Shown: positions 61,740-64,000 of the stretch, piece by piece
Layout: each line of letters starts with the position of its first letter
Numbering within the stretch: position 1 is the first letter of the stretch
NCBI RefSeq assembly: GCF_050586465.1
Contig: NZ_JBOCEG010000006.1
Span: 186,001 to 250,000 of the forward strand
Direction: 5' to 3'
DNA length: 64,000 bases
From: CAJXYS01 sp913063035
GTDB lineage: Bacteria; Pseudomonadota; Alphaproteobacteria; Rhodobacterales; Rhodobacteraceae
Notes under the pieces: model-generated
The model's input: the letters and a program-made list of their open reading frames with translations, nothing else
The model's database searches: none
What the model was told of the DNA's origin: nothing
Translations under genes and position numbers: made by a program

Positions 61740-62186
61740 TCAGTCCGACTGGCGGTCCATGACGCGCTGGCGCGCCAGCGCGCTGTCGCGGTCATTGATG
61801 CCGAGCAGGTTCGCCACGAGCCGCAACAGCCCGTCTTCCTCGTGGTCGCGGATGCCGTCGGCCAGCACCACGTCCCAGAGCGCCTCGACCACCGCCGCGC
61901 GATCCTCGTAGGGCACGGCGTCCTTGATTTCGCGGGTGAAGCGAACCGTGTCCGGGGCCTCGGCCTCCAGCCGTTCCGCCTCGCCCCGCAGTTTCGCCGC
62001 CTCGAAGGGCGTCAGGTCGTAGCGCGCGGCAAGGATGCGGTCGATCCGCTCGATCTCGGCCTGGGCATAATCGTGGTCCGACCGCGCGATCCGCACCAGC
62101 AGCGCGGCCAGCGCGAGGCGCGCATCCTCGGGCCGCAGCGTTTCGGTATCGGGGTGCGAAAGGCGTTTGAGAAGCTGTGCGAACAT
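61740..62186 (-). CDS. TerB-family (tellurite resistance-like) protein
   Basis: The 148-residue acidic helical protein matches the TerB-like domain, with ALAALLVRIARSDHDYAQAEIERIDRILAARY and VVLADGIRDHEEDGLLRLVANLLGI. TerB-like proteins bind metal ions and occur in many stress modules; no other ter gene is near. I chose ATG 62186 (MFAQLLKRL) over a TTG at 62222. It probably shares a transcript with the PhnD-like gene. Confidence 0.82.
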   Translation of the reverse strand: MFAQLLKRLSHPDTETLRPEDARLALAALLVRIARSDHDYAQAEIERIDRILAARYDLTPFEAAKLRGEAERLEAEAPDTVRFTREIKDAVPYEDRAAVVEALWDVVLADGIRDHEEDGLLRLVANLLGINDRDSALARQRVMDRQSD

Positions 62187-62232
62187 GGCGAGCCATATAG
62201 TCCCTTGCTCGGCGGATGCCAATGGCGGCCGG

Positions 62233-62535
62233 TCAGGCCGCGGGCGGCGCCCAGCCTTCGACCAGCACGAGATCGGCGACCGAGACCGGGTCGCGGAGCG
62301 CCTTCGCGGCCTGGTATTCCGGCGAATGATAGCAGTCGCGGGCGGCCTCGACGCTGGGGAACTCGATCACCACGGTGCGCGGGCGCCCCCCGCCCTCGAG
62401 CTGTTCCTGCGCGCCGCCGCGCACCAGGAACCGCGCGCCGTATTTCTCGAAGGCGACCGCGTTGGCCTGGCGGTATTGCTCGTAGACCTGCGGATCGTCG
62501 ACCGTCACGTGCCCGATCCAGTATCCCTTTGGCAT
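62233..62535 (-). CDS. DUF1330-family protein
   Basis: The 100-residue protein has the DUF1330 dimeric alpha/beta-barrel pattern: KGYWIGHVTVDDPQVYEQYRQAN, FLVRGGAQEQLEG, RTVVIEFPSVEAARDCYHSPEYQAAKALR. Such proteins are usually small dimers of unknown biochemistry. It stands alone between the TerB-like gene and the secreted protein. The start ATG at 62535 is clear. Confidence 0.88.
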   Translation of the reverse strand: MPKGYWIGHVTVDDPQVYEQYRQANAVAFEKYGARFLVRGGAQEQLEGGGRPRTVVIEFPSVEAARDCYHSPEYQAAKALRDPVSVADLVLVEGWAPPAA

Positions 62536-62554
62536 GGCTGTCCTCCCCGCCCGC

Positions 62555-63259
62555 TCAGAACAAGAGCGCGGCCTTGCTGTAAATGATGTCGTCGATGGCG
62601 ATCCCGCCGGGATCGCGGTTCTGGATCACCATAGCCGCGATTCCCGGCCCGGGACCATCCCGACGATAGCCGAGCTCGCGTATGCCCGTGGTCGTCGCGT
62701 GGGCGTGGCGGCCGATCTCGCGCCCGTCGCGGGCGTAGAACCGGATGGTGACGGCGGCCGGCACCCTGCCGCGCCCGCCGAGCGGGTCGGCATAATCGCT
62801 GTGGATGCGCAGCCCCACGGCGCCCTGGTCGGCGTCGAAGAGCACCGCGACGGCGCCTTCGCCGCGGGCCCCGAGCGCGGGAAACCCCGCCCGGCCCAGC
62901 GGGAACAACGCGTTCGAGCCGAAACCGCGATGAAAGGCGACCGCCAGGCTGCGCCCGGCCGCGCCCGCGCGGATCGCCAGCGGTGGCCGGGGCGTGCCCG
63001 TGACGCGGTCGTGACCCTCCGCCCCGGCCGCGATGCGCTGCCCGGCGAGGCGCTCGCCCAGCGTCGCGCCGTCCGTGCGGTACGGGGCGTTCAGGTTGAG
63101 ACCCGGTTCCGGGCGCCGCGGCAGCCGCTCGAAGGTGATCCGCCCGTCGAGTTGACGCGCAAGATCACCATAATCCGCGGTGACAACGCCCTGCGCCGAT
63201 GCCGGCAGGCAGACCCCCAGCAGCGCCAGGGTCAGCAGAACCGCCCCGCAGCGCATCAT
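62555..63259 (-). CDS. Secreted protein of unknown function
   Basis: The 234-residue protein has a signal peptide (MMRCGAVLLTLALLGVCLPASAQG). The mature part is beta-rich, with GRITFERLPRR, VAVAFHRGFGSNALFPLG, VGLRIHSDY and a final AIDDIIYSKAALLF typical of a jelly-roll-like fold. No catalytic motif is visible. ATG 63259 and ATG 63256 are both possible starts. It follows pyrG by 7 bp and may be co-transcribed with it. Confidence 0.65.
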   Translation of the reverse strand: MMRCGAVLLTLALLGVCLPASAQGVVTADYGDLARQLDGRITFERLPRRPEPGLNLNAPYRTDGATLGERLAGQRIAAGAEGHDRVTGTPRPPLAIRAGAAGRSLAVAFHRGFGSNALFPLGRAGFPALGARGEGAVAVLFDADQGAVGLRIHSDYADPLGGRGRVPAAVTIRFYARDGREIGRHAHATTTGIRELGYRRDGPGPGIAAMVIQNRDPGGIAIDDIIYSKAALLF

Positions 63260-63266
63260 GGCGGGC

Positions 63267-64000
63267 TCAGACCAGCCGCGACTGTTCCACCGCGGCACGG
63301 ATGAAATCCGCGAAAAGCGGATGCGGCGCGAAGGGCTTGGACTTGAGCTCGGGGTGGAATTGCACGCCGATGAACCAGGGATGATCGGCGTATTCGACGA
63401 TTTCCGGCAACCGCCCGTCGGGAGAGACCCCGGAAAAGCGCAGGCCCACCGACTCGAGCTTCTCGCGGTACTTGATGTCCACCTCGTAACGGTGACGGTG
63501 ACGCTCGTGAATCTCGCCCGTGCCGTAGATGCCGGCCACGCGGCTGCCCTCGGCCAGGATCGCCGTGTAGGAGCCGAGCCGCATCGTGCCGCCCTTGTCG
63601 TCCTCGACCCTGCGCGCCACCTTCACGTCGCCCTGCACCCATTCCTTCAGGTGATAGACCACCGGCGTGAAACGCTTGCGCCCGGCCTCGTGGTCGAACT
63701 CCTCGGAGCCGGCATCCTCGAGCGACGCGAGGTTCCGGGCCGCCTCGATCACCGCCATCTGCATGCCCAGGCAGATCCCGAGATACGGGATGCCGCGCTC
63801 GCGCGCGAACTGCGCGGCGCGGATCTTGCCCTCGGTGCCGCGTTCGCCGAAGCCCCCGGGCACGAGGATCGCCTGGAAATTCTCGAGATGCGGGGCAGGG
63901 TCCTCGCGCTCGAAGATCTCGGCGTCGATCCACTGCGCCTTGACCTTCACGCGGTTGTGCATGCCGCCATGGGTCAGTGCCTCGGCGATGGATTTATAGG
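63267..64000 (-). CDS. pyrG: CTP synthase, C-terminal part, 5' end cut by window edge
   Basis: This is the glutaminase end of CTP synthase. The frame is open to the right edge (YKSIAEALTHGGMHNR-). The class I amidotransferase triad is visible: the nucleophile Cys in PYLGICLGMQMAV, and His and Glu in GVQFHPELKS. Other markers are LVPGGFGERGTEGKI and MRLGSYTA with the RHRHRYEV segment. It makes CTP from UTP and glutamine. The N-terminal synthetase domain lies beyond the window. Confidence 0.95.
   Translation of the reverse strand, partial: YKSIAEALTHGGMHNRVKVKAQWIDAEIFEREDPAPHLENFQAILVPGGFGERGTEGKIRAAQFARERGIPYLGICLGMQMAVIEAARNLASLEDAGSEEFDHEAGRKRFTPVVYHLKEWVQGDVKVARRVEDDKGGTMRLGSYTAILAEGSRVAGIYGTGEIHERHRHRYEVDIKYREKLESVGLRFSGVSPDGRLPEIVEYADHPWFIGVQFHPELKSKPFAPHPLFADFIRAAVEQSRLV

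Overview
The window is high-GC DNA from an alphaproteobacterium, most probably a member of the Rhodobacteraceae (roseobacter or Rhodobacter-like). This rests on gene families and order: an alphaproteobacterial ybgC-tolQRAB-pal-cpoB-tilS-ftsH block, a Tad/Flp pilus locus, a form II coxSLM cluster, PHA genes with CTGC-N3/4-GCAG PhaR sites, and glutamine-synthetase-like and polar amino acid ABC genes. I saw no rRNA, tRNA, CRISPR array, insertion sequence or prophage. The window reads as continuous chromosome, and both edges cut genes (ybgC on the left, pyrG on the right).

Layout. 1-8.9 kb: Tol-Pal cell-envelope operon, tRNA-lysidine synthetase and FtsH. 9-13.8 kb: a MOSC protein, then a formate-tetrahydrofolate module of fhs and two unequal folD genes, and a hotdog thioesterase. 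13.8-19.2 kb: a membrane-anchored LytTR regulator, a ligase-associated phosphoesterase and Lhr-like helicase, and an ATPase of unknown role. 19.3-33.2 kb: a Tad-type pilus locus (prepilin peptidase, TadC, TadB, CpaF, CpaE, CpaB, two Flp-like pilins). It is bracketed by a GT-C-like membrane protein and a four-gene decaprenyl-phospho-arabinose pathway (HAD-UbiA, DprE2-like, DprE1-like, UPF0104 flippase-like). 33.3-45.2 kb: sulfur and redox functions, namely two YeeE/YedE transporter pairs, XdhC and a molybdopterin-binding protein, coxSLM, a persulfide-dioxygenase-like hydrolase with an SqrR/BigR-type regulator, and a DksA/TraR protein. FNR-type boxes precede two of these units.

45.2-48.2 kb: an acyl-CoA dehydrogenase divergent from an aminoglycoside-phosphotransferase-like kinase, resembling a split vertebrate ACAD10/11, plus a small membrane protein. 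48.2-54.1 kb: polyhydroxyalkanoate metabolism (alpha/beta hydrolase, PhaZ, PhaC, two phasins, PhaR) with clear PhaR operator candidates. 54.1-61 kb: two glutamine-synthetase-like ligases flanking a class I glutamine amidotransferase, then a polar amino acid ABC transporter. 61-64 kb: a PhnD-like protein, a TerB-family protein, a DUF1330 protein, a secreted protein and the C-terminal part of CTP synthase.

The most interesting proposal is that the Tad/Flp locus, the D-arabinose donor pathway and the orphan GT-C-like protein form one surface-arabinosylation system. Next is a FolD paralogue in which the catalytic lysine is glutamine. Also notable are the absence of secretin and OmpA-type genes between cpaB and cpaE, Flp pilins with Asp-Trp where Glu-Tyr is expected, and an ABC permease whose conserved N-terminus is only reached from an ATA codon.
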